64,000 nt of DNA, from positions 1 to 64,000 of the forward strand of contig NZ_JBGCCU010000032.1 in assembly GCF_041261445.1 (NCBI RefSeq), read 5' to 3'. This document shows positions 1-9,068 of the stretch, in pieces; within the stretch, counting starts at the first letter, position 1, and each line of letters starts with the position of its first letter. The notes below the pieces were generated by a model, which did not search any database, was not told the origin of the DNA, and saw only the letters and a program-made list of their open reading frames with translations. A program made the position numbers and the translations under genes. Origin of the DNA: Catenulispora sp. EB89. Its GTDB lineage: Bacteria; Actinomycetota; Actinomycetes; Streptomycetales; Catenulisporaceae.

Positions 1-123
1 ACCCGTCGCTGTCTCGAAGAACAGGAACACGCGCTCAACCTGGTTCCGAAACAGCATCAGAGCCTTGATAGCCTTCTGGGGTTAAACGGCAAGCTTAACT
101 CCAGCCGTAGTTCCAACCCGACC
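1..123. other. Window edge with no supported gene
   Basis: This stretch follows the 3' end of the substrate-binding protein gene and is visibly less GC-rich than its neighbours. A minus-strand frame is open to the left edge (from an ATG near position 70, encoding MLFRNQVERV...), but it is too short to identify. It could be the start of a further minus-strand gene or the edge of an imported segment. I see no terminator hairpin in it. Confidence 0.3.
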
Positions 124-1866
124 TCAGCTCCCGCTCACGAAGCCCAAGTTCTCGTAGATCGTGTCCTGCACCCCCGGCGCCCCGTAGTTCGCCAGCTTCG
201 AGTTCGTCGCCACGATCTGCGGCCGCTGGTACAGCGGCACGATCGTGTCCAGCTTCCAGATCGCCGCGTCCGCCTGGTTCGCGTAGGCGATGGCCTGCGT
301 GCGGTCCAGTGAGCTCAGCGCCTGGGTGAACAGGGTGTCGATCGCCGGGTCGCCGATGCGGCCGTAGTTCTGCTGGATGTTCGTCGTGCCGCCGGTGCCC
401 GGGGTCGGGTTGGCGAACTCCGGCTGTGCCGTGCTGATCGGGTAGGCGTTGCCGCCGAAGGTGACCTGGGCGACGTCGAAGTCGCCGACGTTCACGTACT
501 TCGTGTAGTAGTCGGCGCCGGGGACCGGGACGATCGTGATGCCCACGCCGATGGCCGCCAGCTGGTTCTGGACGATCTCCGCCAGCTGCTTGTTGGAGTC
601 GTTGGTGGAGTTGATGACGAAGCGCAGGTTCAGCGTCTTGCCGTTCTTCGTGCGGGTCTTGCCGCCGTCCGTGCTCGTCCAGCCGGCCTGGTCCAGGAGC
701 GACTTGGCGCGCGCCACGTCCTGCTTGCCCAGGTCGCCGGAGTTGTCCTGGTAGCCCGCCTGGTTGGTGAGCAGGACGTGGTTGTTCAGCGGGTCGGTGC
801 TCACGCCCAGCGGGCCGACCAGCGCGGTGTCGATCTGCTTGCGGTTGATGCCGACGGTCAGGGCGTTGCGGACCCGGATGTCGGACAGCGGGCCGGTGCC
901 GGCGCCGTTGAAGGTCAGGTTCGACCAGACGGGCCCGGCCGCCTTGTGGACGGTGACGTTCGGCAGGGTCTTCACCCGCGCGTAGTACGACACGTGCGAG
1001 CCGATCCCGTACTGCAGGTCGACCTCGTTGTTGGCCAGCGCGTCGGTCTGGGCGTCCAGGTCGATCGACATGAACACGATCTGGTTCAGCTTCGGCGGGT
1101 CGCCCCACCACTTGTCGTTGCGCACCAGGGTCAGGGTCTTCGCGGTCTGGTTGATCGACCCCAGCTTGAACGGTCCGTCGCTGTTCGGGATCGCGTCCTT
1201 GAAGTCGTTGACGAACTTCTTCGGGTCGCTGTTGGTCGCCGCCGGGTACAGCGGCGAGAACAGACCCTGCCACTCGCTGTAGGGCTTGGTGAAGGTGATC
1301 ACCGCCTCCTTCGCGTCCTTGCCCTGCTTGATGCTCTGGATCTGGTCGTAGCCGACCGTGCCGGAGATCTGGAACGCCGCGTTCGTGCCGTTCAGCGCCT
1401 TCCACTGCGCCTCGAAGTCGGCCTCGGTGACCGGGGTGCCGTCCTGCCAGACCGCCTTCGGGTTGATCTCCAGCGTCACCACCTGCTGCGGCGAGGCCGT
1501 CACGGTGTAGGACGCGACCAGGTTGACGTTGTTGTGCGGCACGCCCTTGGAGTCGGCGTAGAACGGCTGCTCCAGCACCGCGCCCATGATGTCCGACACC
1601 GAGCCGTCGGTGCCGTCCACCTCGTTGTAGTTCAGCTGGTCCGAGATCCCGGCCTCCGGCCAGCGCAGCGTGCCGCCGTCGGCGATCTTGGCGCGCGGCT
1701 GCGGGTTGATGTCGTTGCCCGGCTGGGTGTTGATGTTCTTCGACGAGCTGCCGGTGCTGGAGCTCCCGGACTTGCCGGACGAGGAACCGCCGCACGCGGC
1801 CAGGCCCAGCGCCAGCGCGGCCACCGTGGCCGTGCTCAGTACCAAAGAACTGGGAGAGCGTCTCAC
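124..1866 (-). CDS. ABC transporter substrate-binding lipoprotein, family 5 (oligopeptide/nickel type)
   Basis: 580 aa extracellular solute-binding lipoprotein that would capture a peptide-like substrate and deliver it to the two permeases encoded upstream. The N-terminus is a lipoprotein signal: MRR, a hydrophobic stretch and an LAAC lipobox with the acylated Cys at residue 25. A Ser/Gly-rich linker follows. The body has family-5 features, including a VFMSIDLDAQTDALANNEVD-like segment and repeated alpha/beta lobes. It is the last gene of the operon, 58 bp after the fused ATPase. The length is typical of DppA/OppA homologues (about 530-600 aa). The exact substrate cannot be read from sequence. 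Confidence 0.9.
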   Translation of the reverse strand: MRRSPSSLVLSTATVAALALGLAACGGSSSGKSGSSSTGSSSKNINTQPGNDINPQPRAKIADGGTLRWPEAGISDQLNYNEVDGTDGSVSDIMGAVLEQPFYADSKGVPHNNVNLVASYTVTASPQQVVTLEINPKAVWQDGTPVTEADFEAQWKALNGTNAAFQISGTVGYDQIQSIKQGKDAKEAVITFTKPYSEWQGLFSPLYPAATNSDPKKFVNDFKDAIPNSDGPFKLGSINQTAKTLTLVRNDKWWGDPPKLNQIVFMSIDLDAQTDALANNEVDLQYGIGSHVSYYARVKTLPNVTVHKAAGPVWSNLTFNGAGTGPLSDIRVRNALTVGINRKQIDTALVGPLGVSTDPLNNHVLLTNQAGYQDNSGDLGKQDVARAKSLLDQAGWTSTDGGKTRTKNGKTLNLRFVINSTNDSNKQLAEIVQNQLAAIGVGITIVPVPGADYYTKYVNVGDFDVAQVTFGGNAYPISTAQPEFANPTPGTGGTTNIQQNYGRIGDPAIDTLFTQALSSLDRTQAIAYANQADAAIWKLDTIVPLYQRPQIVATNSKLANYGAPGVQDTIYENLGFVSGS

Positions 1867-1924
1867 AGTGCTGTTCTCCTTCGGTGAGGGTGGTGAGGGT
1901 GTGAGTCGGTCAGCGCCGGGCGGA

Positions 1925-4216
1925 TCACGCCACGGTGCTGTGCGGGATCAGGGTGGGCGCCCACGCGCCCAGGTGGTGGCACGCCGCCGAACGGTGGCCG
2001 CCGGTCACGACATCGGTCACGACATCGGTCACGACGCCCGCCTCGACGCCCGCCTCGACACCGGTCACGACACCGGTCTCGACGGCCGTCAGCTCAGGGT
2101 CCTGCGACTCGCAGAGCTCGCGCGCCGAGCCGTCGTCCAGCGCCGCGTACAGCGGACACCGGCTGCGGAACCGGCAGCCGCGCAACGCCTCGACGTCGCC
2201 GTCGAGCACCACCGGACTCGGCGGGTCGCCGGGCAGCACGATGCGCTCCCGCCGGCGCTCCACGACCGGATCCGGAACCGGCACGGCCGACAACAGCGCA
2301 CGCGTGTACGGATGCCGCGGGTCTTCGAACACCGAGTCGGCGTCCCCGTACTCCACGACCCGGCCCAGGTTCAGCACCGCGACCCGGTCGGCGACGTGCC
2401 GGACCACGGCCAGGTCGTGCGACACGAACAGGTACGCCAGTCCCAGCTCGCGCTGGAGATCGGCGAGCAGGTTCAGGATCCCGGCACGCACCGAGACGTC
2501 CAGCGCCGACACCGGCTCGTCCAGCACCACCAGCCGCGGCTCCAGCGCCAGCGCCCGCGCGATCGCGACCCGCTGCCGCTGCCCGCCGGAGAACTCGCGC
2601 GGGAAGCGGTTCGCGTGCGACGCCTCCAGCCCGACCATCTCCAGCAGCTCGCGCACGCGCGGCGCGATCTTCGCGTACCCGTGCGTGCGCAGCGGCTCGG
2701 CCAGCAGGTCGCCGACCGGCAGCCGCGGGTCCAGCGAGGCCAGCGGATCCTGGAACACCGCCGCGATCCCGGCCCGCACCGCCTTGGCCCGGCGGCGCAC
2801 GTTCCGGCCGCGGTTCAGCTCGTCCAGGTCGTGACCCAGGACGCTGATACTCCCGGCCTGCGGGGTGTGCAGGCGCAGGATCTCCATCACGGTCGTGGTC
2901 TTGCCGCTGCCCGATTCGCCGACCAGCGCCAGCGTGCGGCCCGCGGCGATGTCCAGGCTGACGCCGTCGACCGCGCGGACGGTGCCGATGCGGCGGCGGA
3001 TGATCGAGCCCTTGGTCAGCGGGTGGTGCTTGATCAGGCCGCGGACGGTGAGCACGGGTTCTGCGACACCCTGGACGCGATCGGCGCCGGCTGTGGTCGT
3101 GACGTCGACCTCTGGCCCGCCGATCGGTTCGGCGGCGTCGGCGTCGGCCTCAGCCGCAACCGGCTCGGGCTCGTCAGGCGCGGCCATCAGATCCAGCCCT
3201 TCCCCGGTCCGATGACAAGCCGCCGCCCTCCCGAGCCCCACCTCCAGCAGCTCCGGCTCCGCCGTCCGGCACACGTCGATCACGAACTCGCACCGCGCCG
3301 CGAACGGACAGCCCGTTCCCAGCTCCAGCAGCGAAGGCGGCGAGCCGGGGATCGACCGCAGGCGCGCGCCGCGTCCGGCGTCGAGGCGGGGCAGCGAGCC
3401 CAGCAGGCCCGCGGTGTACGGCATCTTCGGCGCCGCGAACAGCTCCTCGACCGTCGCGGTCTCCACCGGCCGGCCCGCGTACATCACCGTGGCGCGGTCG
3501 GCGAAGCCGGCGACCACGCCGAGGTCGTGCGTGATCAGCACGATCGCGGCGCCGGTCGCCTGCTTCGCGGTGGCCAGCACCTCCAGGATCTGCGCCTGCA
3601 CCGTCACGTCCAGCGCGGTGGTCGGCTCGTCGGCGATGATCACGTCCGGGTCGTTGGCGATCGCCATCGCGATCATCACGCGCTGCCGCATGCCGCCGGA
3701 GAACTCGTGCGGGAACGCCTGCGCGCGCCGTACCGGGTCCGGGATGCCGACCAGCTCCAGCAGCTCCACCGCGCGCCGCATCGCAGTGTCCGATGACACG
3801 TCCTGGTGCACCCGGATCGCCGCCGCGATCGCCTCGCCGACCCGGTACACCGGGGTCAGCGCGGACAGCGGGTCCTGGAACACCATGGAGATCCCGGCGC
3901 CGCGGATCCGCGACATCTCCTTGTCGCTCAGGCCCAGCAGCTCCCGGCCGCGGAAGCGCACCGAGCCGGTGACCGCCGCGTTCGTCGGCAGCAGCCCGAT
4001 CGCCGCCATCGAGGACACCGACTTGCCCGAGCCGGACTCCCCGACGATGGCCAGTGTCTCGCCGCGCCGCACCTGGTAGCTCAGGCCTCTGACGGCCTCC
4101 AGCCGCTTGCCCTTCTCGCCGGGGAAGGACACCCGCAGGTCTGTGACCTCCAGCACTGCGTCCGTGTTCACGCCGCTCACGCCGCTCACGCCGCTCATGC
4201 CATTCACGCCGCTCAT
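1925..4216 (-). CDS. Fused dual ATP-binding protein of peptide ABC transporter (DppD-DppF type)
   Basis: 763 aa cytoplasmic ATPase made of two complete nucleotide-binding domains in one chain; in many bacteria these are two proteins. Domain 1 (about residues 20-270) has Walker A GESGSGKS, signature LSGGMRQR and Walker B VIIADEP. Domain 2 (about 370-620) has [16 protein letters not shown] and LVVLDEP. Each is followed by an oligopeptide-type C-terminal segment with Cys residues (CPFAARCEF and [10 protein letters not shown]). The ATG at 4216 overlaps the permease stop (ATGA); a second in-frame ATG at 4198 lies inside a MSGV repeat. The C-terminal Cys-rich segment is interrupted by a GV/TD repeat (about 2001-2091) before a final CHHLG motif. 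Confidence 0.92.
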   Translation of the reverse strand: MSGVNGMSGVSGVSGVNTDAVLEVTDLRVSFPGEKGKRLEAVRGLSYQVRRGETLAIVGESGSGKSVSSMAAIGLLPTNAAVTGSVRFRGRELLGLSDKEMSRIRGAGISMVFQDPLSALTPVYRVGEAIAAAIRVHQDVSSDTAMRRAVELLELVGIPDPVRRAQAFPHEFSGGMRQRVMIAMAIANDPDVIIADEPTTALDVTVQAQILEVLATAKQATGAAIVLITHDLGVVAGFADRATVMYAGRPVETATVEELFAAPKMPYTAGLLGSLPRLDAGRGARLRSIPGSPPSLLELGTGCPFAARCEFVIDVCRTAEPELLEVGLGRAAACHRTGEGLDLMAAPDEPEPVAAEADADAAEPIGGPEVDVTTTAGADRVQGVAEPVLTVRGLIKHHPLTKGSIIRRRIGTVRAVDGVSLDIAAGRTLALVGESGSGKTTTVMEILRLHTPQAGSISVLGHDLDELNRGRNVRRRAKAVRAGIAAVFQDPLASLDPRLPVGDLLAEPLRTHGYAKIAPRVRELLEMVGLEASHANRFPREFSGGQRQRVAIARALALEPRLVVLDEPVSALDVSVRAGILNLLADLQRELGLAYLFVSHDLAVVRHVADRVAVLNLGRVVEYGDADSVFEDPRHPYTRALLSAVPVPDPVVERRRERIVLPGDPPSPVVLDGDVEALRGCRFRSRCPLYAALDDGSARELCESQDPELTAVETGVVTGVEAGVEAGVVTDVVTDVVTGGHRSAACHHLGAWAPTLIPHSTVA
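2001..2091. repeat. Tandem short repeat inside ATPase C-terminus
   Basis: Imperfect 9- to 12-bp units (variants of GGTCACGACATC and GCCTCGACG) repeat across about 90 bp. They encode a low-complexity VVTD/GVEAG insertion inside the conserved C-terminal Cys/His segment of the fused ATPase. All units keep the reading frame. Confidence 0.8.
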
Positions 4217-5151
4217 GCCGCACCTCCCGTGCCGGAGGAGGACGCGGTGCCGGCCGCGTCGTCCATCGCGTCGCGCAGCCCGTCGCCGACGAACGCCACC
4301 GCCATCACCGTCAGGATCAGCAGGATGCCCGCGGGGTAGAACAGCCACGGGAAGTTCAGCGCCGAGTCGGTGCCGTCGGCGATGATCGTGCCCAGCGACA
4401 CGTCCGGCGGCTGCACGCCGAACCCGAAGTAGCTCAGCGAGGTCTCGGCGATGATGGTGCCGCCGACGTTCAGTGTGGCGTCGATGATGAGCAGCGAGGC
4501 CATGTTCGGCAGCAGGTGCCGGGTGATGATCCGCAGCGGGTGCACGCCCATGATCTCCGCGGCCGTCACGAACTCCCGCTCCCGCAGCGACCGCGCGAGC
4601 CCGCGGACCATGCGCGCCGTCACCATCCAGTTGAACGCCGCCAGCAGGATCACGAACAGCAGCCAGGTGCGGCCGTGGAACAGCGGCGAGGTGATCGCCA
4701 GGATCAGGAACGAGGGCAGCACCAGCAGCAGGTCCACGAACCACATCAGGACCCGGTCGGTCCAGCCGCCGAAGTACCCGGCGGTGGCGCCGACGATCCC
4801 GGCCAGGCCGGTCGACAGCACGGCCGCCAGCAGGCCGATGATCAGCGACTTCTGCAGGCCGCGCATGGTCTGCGCGTAGACGTCCGAGCCGATCTGCGTG
4901 GTCCCGAACCAGTGCGTGGACGACGGCCCGGTCAGGAAGTTGTTGTAGTCCTGGTCCTTGTAGTTCCACGAGGTCAGGTACGGCCCGATGAACGCCAGCG
5001 CGAACATCAGGACCAGGATCACCAGGCCGACCACCGCCAGCTTGCGGCCCAGGAACCGCCGCAGCACGATCCGTCCCCGGCTCAGCGCCTCCGGCTCGGC
5101 CGGCCTGGCCGCGTCCTCCTCGGCGACCACGAGCTCCATCCCGGCCGCCAT
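4213..5151 (-). CDS. ABC transporter permease (DppC/OppC type)
   Basis: 312 aa inner-membrane permease forming half of the translocation pore. It has an N-terminal cytoplasmic segment, a first membrane helix ([20 protein letters not shown]), then a BPD_transp_1 domain with about five further helices. The EAA-type loop contains the pattern E.MG..PLRI, where the ATPase docks. Its ATG shares one base with the stop of the upstream permease (TGATG), and its own stop overlaps the ATPase start, so the operon is translationally coupled. A start further upstream would run into the preceding permease and was rejected. Confidence 0.92.
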   Translation of the reverse strand: MAAGMELVVAEEDAARPAEPEALSRGRIVLRRFLGRKLAVVGLVILVLMFALAFIGPYLTSWNYKDQDYNNFLTGPSSTHWFGTTQIGSDVYAQTMRGLQKSLIIGLLAAVLSTGLAGIVGATAGYFGGWTDRVLMWFVDLLLVLPSFLILAITSPLFHGRTWLLFVILLAAFNWMVTARMVRGLARSLREREFVTAAEIMGVHPLRIITRHLLPNMASLLIIDATLNVGGTIIAETSLSYFGFGVQPPDVSLGTIIADGTDSALNFPWLFYPAGILLILTVMAVAFVGDGLRDAMDDAAGTASSSGTGGAA

Positions 5152-6131
5152 CAGACACGCACCCGCGGGTCGAGCAGCGCGTGCGCGATGTCCGACAGCA
5201 GCCCGGCTATCAGCACCAGCACCGCGGTGAACAGCACCATCGCGGCCACCGAGTTGACGTCCTGGCGTCCGATCGAGTCCACGAACCACTCGCCCATGCC
5301 GTGCCAGCCGAAGATCTTCTCGGTGAACGTCACGCCGGTGAGCAGCAACCCCATTTGGTAGGCGAATAGCGTCGCCATGGGTATCAGGGCCGTGCGAAGG
5401 CCGTGTTTGACCAGCGCCGGCCCGCGCCGCATGCCGGTGGCCCGGGCGGTGCGGATGTAGTCGGCGCCGAGCACGTCGAGCATCGCCGAGCGCTGATACC
5501 GGCTGAACAGTGCCGCCTGCCCCAACATCAGCGACAAGGTCGGCACCACCAGGTGCTGCCCGCGGTCCACGAGATGGCGGAACCAGCCGCCGGCCAGCCC
5601 CGGCGTGGTCTCGTTGGTGTAGGGGAGCAGGGTCGTGCCGGCCGCCTGGTTGATCTTGACGGTGCCGATCTTCAGCAGCACCGCCAGCAGGAACACCGGC
5701 GTGGACAGCACCAGGAACGACAGGAACGTGATGGCGTGGTCCGATGGTCGGTACTGCCTGATGGCCGAGACGAAGCCGAGCGCCACCCCGACCAGCGCGC
5801 CGGTGAGGGTGCCGACCAGCACCAGGCGCAGGGTCACGCCGATGCGGCGGCCCATCTCCGCCGAGACCGAGGTGTCGTCGATGGTCTTGCCCAGGTCGCC
5901 GGTCAGGACGCCCTCGGCCCAGTGCCCGAACCGGTCCTCCAACGGCGTCTTGTCGTTGAGGTTCAGCTGGTTCAGCGTGGCGTTCACCGACGCCACCGGC
6001 GGCGGGGGCTGGCGCTGCGCGAAGTACTCGCGCGGACTCAGGCTGGAGGCCGCGAGCAGGTAGCCCAGGCACGTCGCCAGAGAGATCAGAACCAGATAGT
6101 TGACGATCCTGCGCAGCAGGAAAGGACCCAT
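5151..6131 (-). CDS. ABC transporter permease (DppB/OppB type)
   Basis: 326 aa inner-membrane permease, first gene of the operon. It starts with a classic DppB N-terminus ([26 protein letters not shown]) and a long periplasmic region, then a BPD_transp_1 domain whose EAA-like loop includes [11 protein letters not shown] chose the ATG at 6131 because the membrane anchor begins there and a GGGAG ribosome-binding sequence lies about 12 nt upstream. The open frame extends 33 codons further, but those codons do not resemble the family. Confidence 0.92.
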   Translation of the reverse strand: MGPFLLRRIVNYLVLISLATCLGYLLAASSLSPREYFAQRQPPPPVASVNATLNQLNLNDKTPLEDRFGHWAEGVLTGDLGKTIDDTSVSAEMGRRIGVTLRLVLVGTLTGALVGVALGFVSAIRQYRPSDHAITFLSFLVLSTPVFLLAVLLKIGTVKINQAAGTTLLPYTNETTPGLAGGWFRHLVDRGQHLVVPTLSLMLGQAALFSRYQRSAMLDVLGADYIRTARATGMRRGPALVKHGLRTALIPMATLFAYQMGLLLTGVTFTEKIFGWHGMGEWFVDSIGRQDVNSVAAMVLFTAVLVLIAGLLSDIAHALLDPRVRV

Positions 6132-6546
6132 GGCGTCGTGTGGCTCCCGTATCAGGGCACGCTTATGCGTGTCGAAAGGACTTGGCAGGGCGCTGAGCGG
6201 TTCTCGGACCGATCGGTACCCGGGAATCACCGCTTATATGCAAAGCCCTCGTCTAAAGGACGGCATGCGGACGCCGGGGGAGGTCAGAACCTTTATCGGG
6301 AAAGCGGACACAGCGCGCTGGCCACGCGGCAGAAGTCCACGTGGCCGCGAGTCGTGAGCACCACGGCGCCGTCCATGGGCTGGAACCATAGCGGTAAAAC
6401 CCTGACCGTGCACGAACAGCCCGGCCCTCTCGGCATACGAGAGGACCGGGCTGTGCAGGGAAATATCGGGATACCGAACGGTTCGGGGCCCGAATAACGT
6501 CGTCCGGCGGCGTATTCCGACGACTGGTAAGGCTATTCGTGCTATA
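6132..6546. promoter_or_regulatory. Intergenic region upstream of ABC operon; probable promoter region
   Basis: This is 415 bp without a convincing gene. Its left part must hold the promoter of the minus-strand permease operon. A minus-strand TATAAG-like hexamer lies near 6230-6240 in an AT-richer patch, but no well-spaced -35 box is evident. A 7-bp inverted repeat (GGCCACG at 6320-6326, CGTGGCC at 6340-6346, 13-bp spacer) could be an operator. The right part holds the terminator of the next gene. Confidence 0.4.
6416..6454. terminator. Strong hairpin, probable transcription terminator
   Basis: A 17-bp stem (6416-6432 with 6438-6454, one mismatch) encloses the 5-nt loop GCATA. It lies about 90 bp downstream of the methyltransferase gene on the minus strand and isolates it from the ABC operon. 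No long U-tract follows, as is common in actinobacteria. Confidence 0.75.
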
Positions 6547-7374
6547 TCAGGCCACGCATACGATCTCGCCGTGTACGACGTTGAACCAGCCGTCGTGTTC
6601 GTCCGCCCAGGAGTGCCAGCCGGCCGCGACCGCGTCCAGATCCTCGACGTACGTGAAGCCCTTTTCGACGTACTGCGCGGCGGTCGAGGACTTGGTGGTG
6701 CGCTCGGCCCACAGATCCGCCCACCACCGGCGCTCGGCCGGGGTGGCGTACACCCAGGACGAGGCGCCGGTGGCGATCGCGTCCTCGGGGAACCCGGCTT
6801 CCAGCGCCCAGCTGCGCAGCCGCCGGCCGGCGTCCGGGTGGCCGCCGTTGGACGTCGCCAGGGCCTGATACAGGCGCAGCCACTCCTCGAGCGCCGGGAC
6901 CTCGGGGAACCAGCGGAAGCCGCCGTAGTCGCCGTCGCGCGCCGCGATCACGCCGCCGGGCTTGCAGACCCGGCGCATCTCCTTCAATGCCAGGACCGGA
7001 TCGGCGACGTGCTGGAGCACCTGGTGCGCGTGGACGACGTCGAAGGTGTGGTCGGGGAAGTCCAGGGCGTGGACGTCGGCGACCGCGAAGCGGACGTTGC
7101 CGATGCCGCGGGAGGCGATCTCCTCCTGCGCCAGGGCCAGCGCCTCGGCGGTGATCTCCACCGCGGTCACCGTCCCCGGGGCCACCCGCTCGGCGAGGTC
7201 GGCGGTGATGGTGCCGGGCCCGCAGCCCACGTCGAGCAGGCTCTGACCGGCCGCCAGGCGGGGCAGCAGGTAGGCCGCGGAGTTCTCGGCGGTGCGCGAG
7301 CGGTGCGAGCGGAGCACCGACTCGTGGTGGCCGTGGGTGTACGTGTTCTGGGGAGTCTCCGGCCGCGTCGTCAT
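6547..7374 (-). CDS. SAM-dependent class I methyltransferase
   Basis: 275 aa cytoplasmic protein with a Methyltransf_11/UbiE-like core. SAM-binding motif I, LDVGCGPGT, is at residues 47-55. The acidic end of beta 2 (AVEITAEAL) and the post-I segment FAVADVHALDFPDHTFDVVHAHQVLQ are also visible. The start at 7374 (MTTRPETPQN) excludes a 20-residue upstream extension with no family similarity. The substrate is unknown; such proteins act on small molecules, often quinones or antibiotics. It stands alone, with a HAD gene 69 bp upstream on the same strand. Confidence 0.85.
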   Translation of the reverse strand: MTTRPETPQNTYTHGHHESVLRSHRSRTAENSAAYLLPRLAAGQSLLDVGCGPGTITADLAERVAPGTVTAVEITAEALALAQEEIASRGIGNVRFAVADVHALDFPDHTFDVVHAHQVLQHVADPVLALKEMRRVCKPGGVIAARDGDYGGFRWFPEVPALEEWLRLYQALATSNGGHPDAGRRLRSWALEAGFPEDAIATGASSWVYATPAERRWWADLWAERTTKSSTAAQYVEKGFTYVEDLDAVAAGWHSWADEHDGWFNVVHGEIVCVA

Positions 7375-7443
7375 GCCGGAGACTCTAGTGAGGCGACCGC
7401 TATTTGAGAAGAAGTGTCTCGTTATATGGGACATCCCCGACGC

Positions 7444-8262
7444 TCAGGTATGGAAGAGCTCTTCGACGACCTGCGCCACACCGTCCTCGTCGTTGGCGGC
7501 CGCGATCCCGGTGGCGGCCGCCTTGGCCGCGTCGACCGCGTTCGCCACCGCCCACGAGCGCCCGGCCCAGCGCAGCATGGGGATGTCGTTCGGCATGTCG
7601 CCGAACGTCACCACGTCGGCGGCGCCGATCCCGCGCGCGGCACACCAGGCGGCCAGCGACGAGGCCTTGTCGACGCCGGGCGGGCCCAGCTCCAGCACGC
7701 CGCGGTTGGTGGAGTAGGTGAGCGCGCCGAGCGTGCCGATCGCGGGCAGCGCATCGACGTACATGTCGGCGCTGTCGCGCGAGCGGTCGACGGCGAGGAT
7801 CTTCAGCAGCGGGGCGTCCGCCACCGCCGCGGGCAACTCCTCGTAGCGGACGACACGGCGCCCGGCGTCGTCGCCGTCCAGGTCGAAGGGCGAGAGTTCG
7901 TAGTCGGCCTCGCGCACCATCCCGTGCGGCGTCTCCAGCGCGAACCGCGCCCCCGGCAGCGCGGCCCGCACCTCAGCGAGCAGCTTCGCCACCGTCGCCG
8001 GCTCGAAGGGCCGAGGGTCGTACGCGACACCGGTCGCCAGGTCGTAGCAGACGGCCCCGTTGGAGGCGATGACATGCGGCAGCCGCCCGAAGCACGGCTT
8101 GAGCCGGTCCAGCCACCGAATCGGCCGCGCGGTCACGGCGATCACCTGCGCACCGCGCTCCATGGCCATGTCGAGCGCCGCGCGGGTGCGCGCGGAGGTG
8201 GTGCCGTCGCTGCGCAGGAGGGTGCGGTCCAGGTCGGTGGCGATGACTTGAGGTGGGTTCAC
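7444..8262 (-). CDS. HAD-superfamily phosphatase, Cof/IIB type
   Basis: 272 aa cytoplasmic hydrolase of sugar phosphates or similar phosphoesters. HAD motif I is DLDRTLL (nucleophile and acid Asp) immediately after the start. Motif II is TARP, and the C-terminal GDMPNDIPML matches the Cof-type GD...ND Mg-binding motif. A IIB cap lies between. The GTG at 8262 puts motif I at residues 8-14, normal for the family; no ribosome-binding sequence precedes it, so a leaderless mRNA is possible. Confidence 0.88.
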   Translation of the reverse strand: MNPPQVIATDLDRTLLRSDGTTSARTRAALDMAMERGAQVIAVTARPIRWLDRLKPCFGRLPHVIASNGAVCYDLATGVAYDPRPFEPATVAKLLAEVRAALPGARFALETPHGMVREADYELSPFDLDGDDAGRRVVRYEELPAAVADAPLLKILAVDRSRDSADMYVDALPAIGTLGALTYSTNRGVLELGPPGVDKASSLAAWCAARGIGAADVVTFGDMPNDIPMLRWAGRSWAVANAVDAAKAAATGIAAANDEDGVAQVVEELFHT

Positions 8263-8343
8263 ACGATCAAGACTGGCATGCGGGGCGGGGGGAGAGAATT
8301 CGCCGGTGTCCACTCTGACACCAGGCCGCGGTTCAGGCCGATC

Positions 8344-8610
8344 ATGCCGACCGGGCATATCAGGACCCGCACAGAGCTGATCGCCGAGTGCGCACGCATC
8401 AGGGCACGTGGATACGCCACGGTGGACGAGGAGTTCGAGCGCGGCCTGGTCGGCGCTTCCTCGGCGGTGTACGACTTCCGCGGGATCGCCGTCGCCTCGC
8501 TGAACGTGGCCGCGCCGAAGAGCCGGCTGGAGGGCCGGCTGGACGCCCTCGGGCAGCGGCTGGCCGGGGTCGCACGGCGGCTGTCGGGGGATCTGGGGTG
8601 GCGGGCTTAG
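8344..8610 (+). pseudogene. Truncated IclR-family regulator (C-terminal effector-binding fragment)
   Basis: The 88-residue frame resembles only the last third of an IclR regulator: an ELIAECARIRARGYATVDEEFERGL-like stretch followed by A.VYDFRG.AVASLNVA (from residue 10). This is the conserved end of the effector-binding domain. A full IclR protein is about 250 aa with an N-terminal winged helix. Only about 80 bp separate this frame from the divergent HAD gene, so the DNA-binding half is missing. I infer a deletion remnant; whether it is still expressed is unknown. Confidence 0.65.
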
Positions 8611-8666
8611 GGGGCTAGCCTGATCCCGCGAGACATGGGTCGAGGCGACTGACGACAGGAGCGCAC

Positions 8667-9068
8667 GTGGCCGCGGTGAGGTTTTTGTTTCCTTTCGCTT
8701 TCGCGGTGAGTGTCTGGACCGTGCTCATCACAGCGATCCGTTGGCGCCAGCGCCGCGCCGGGCTGACTGTGACCACGCTTCGGCCCGACGGTTCCGCAGT
8801 GGTCGTCGTGCGCTGCGGTGCGCGTGTCGGCTGGGTGAGCGCCACGTGGCCGCTGGCCACGCTCAGCTTCGACGAGTCGAGTGCGGAGCTGCGGTTTCCG
8901 CTGTTGTCACCGATGGTCGTCCGCCGCGACGAGGTCATCCGAGTCGCCCGTCGTCCTCGGAGGGCGTGGCGATTCGAGACGGCCTCGGGACGGTGGAACC
9001 ACATCTCTTTCGGGGCCAGGGGCGTGGGCGACGCGCTCAGGCAGTCGGGATGGCCGGTCGAGCGGTGA
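8667..9068 (+). CDS. Small membrane-anchored hypothetical protein
   Basis: 133 aa, not recognised. It opens with one hydrophobic helix (about residues 3-22, VRFLFPFAFAVSVWTVLITAI), then basic residues RWRQRR and a probably soluble beta-rich domain. The GTG start is preceded by a good AGGAG sequence. Its end overlaps the end of the convergent symporter gene by 32 bp. No catalytic motif is visible. Confidence 0.6.
   Translation: MAAVRFLFPFAFAVSVWTVLITAIRWRQRRAGLTVTTLRPDGSAVVVVRCGARVGWVSATWPLATLSFDESSAELRFPLLSPMVVRRDEVIRVARRPRRAWRFETASGRWNHISFGARGVGDALRQSGWPVER

Noticed and set aside
6100-6357. Small plus-strand gene in the ABC operon promoter region
   Set aside because: It has no ribosome-binding sequence, overlaps the permease start on the other strand and has no recognisable sequence.
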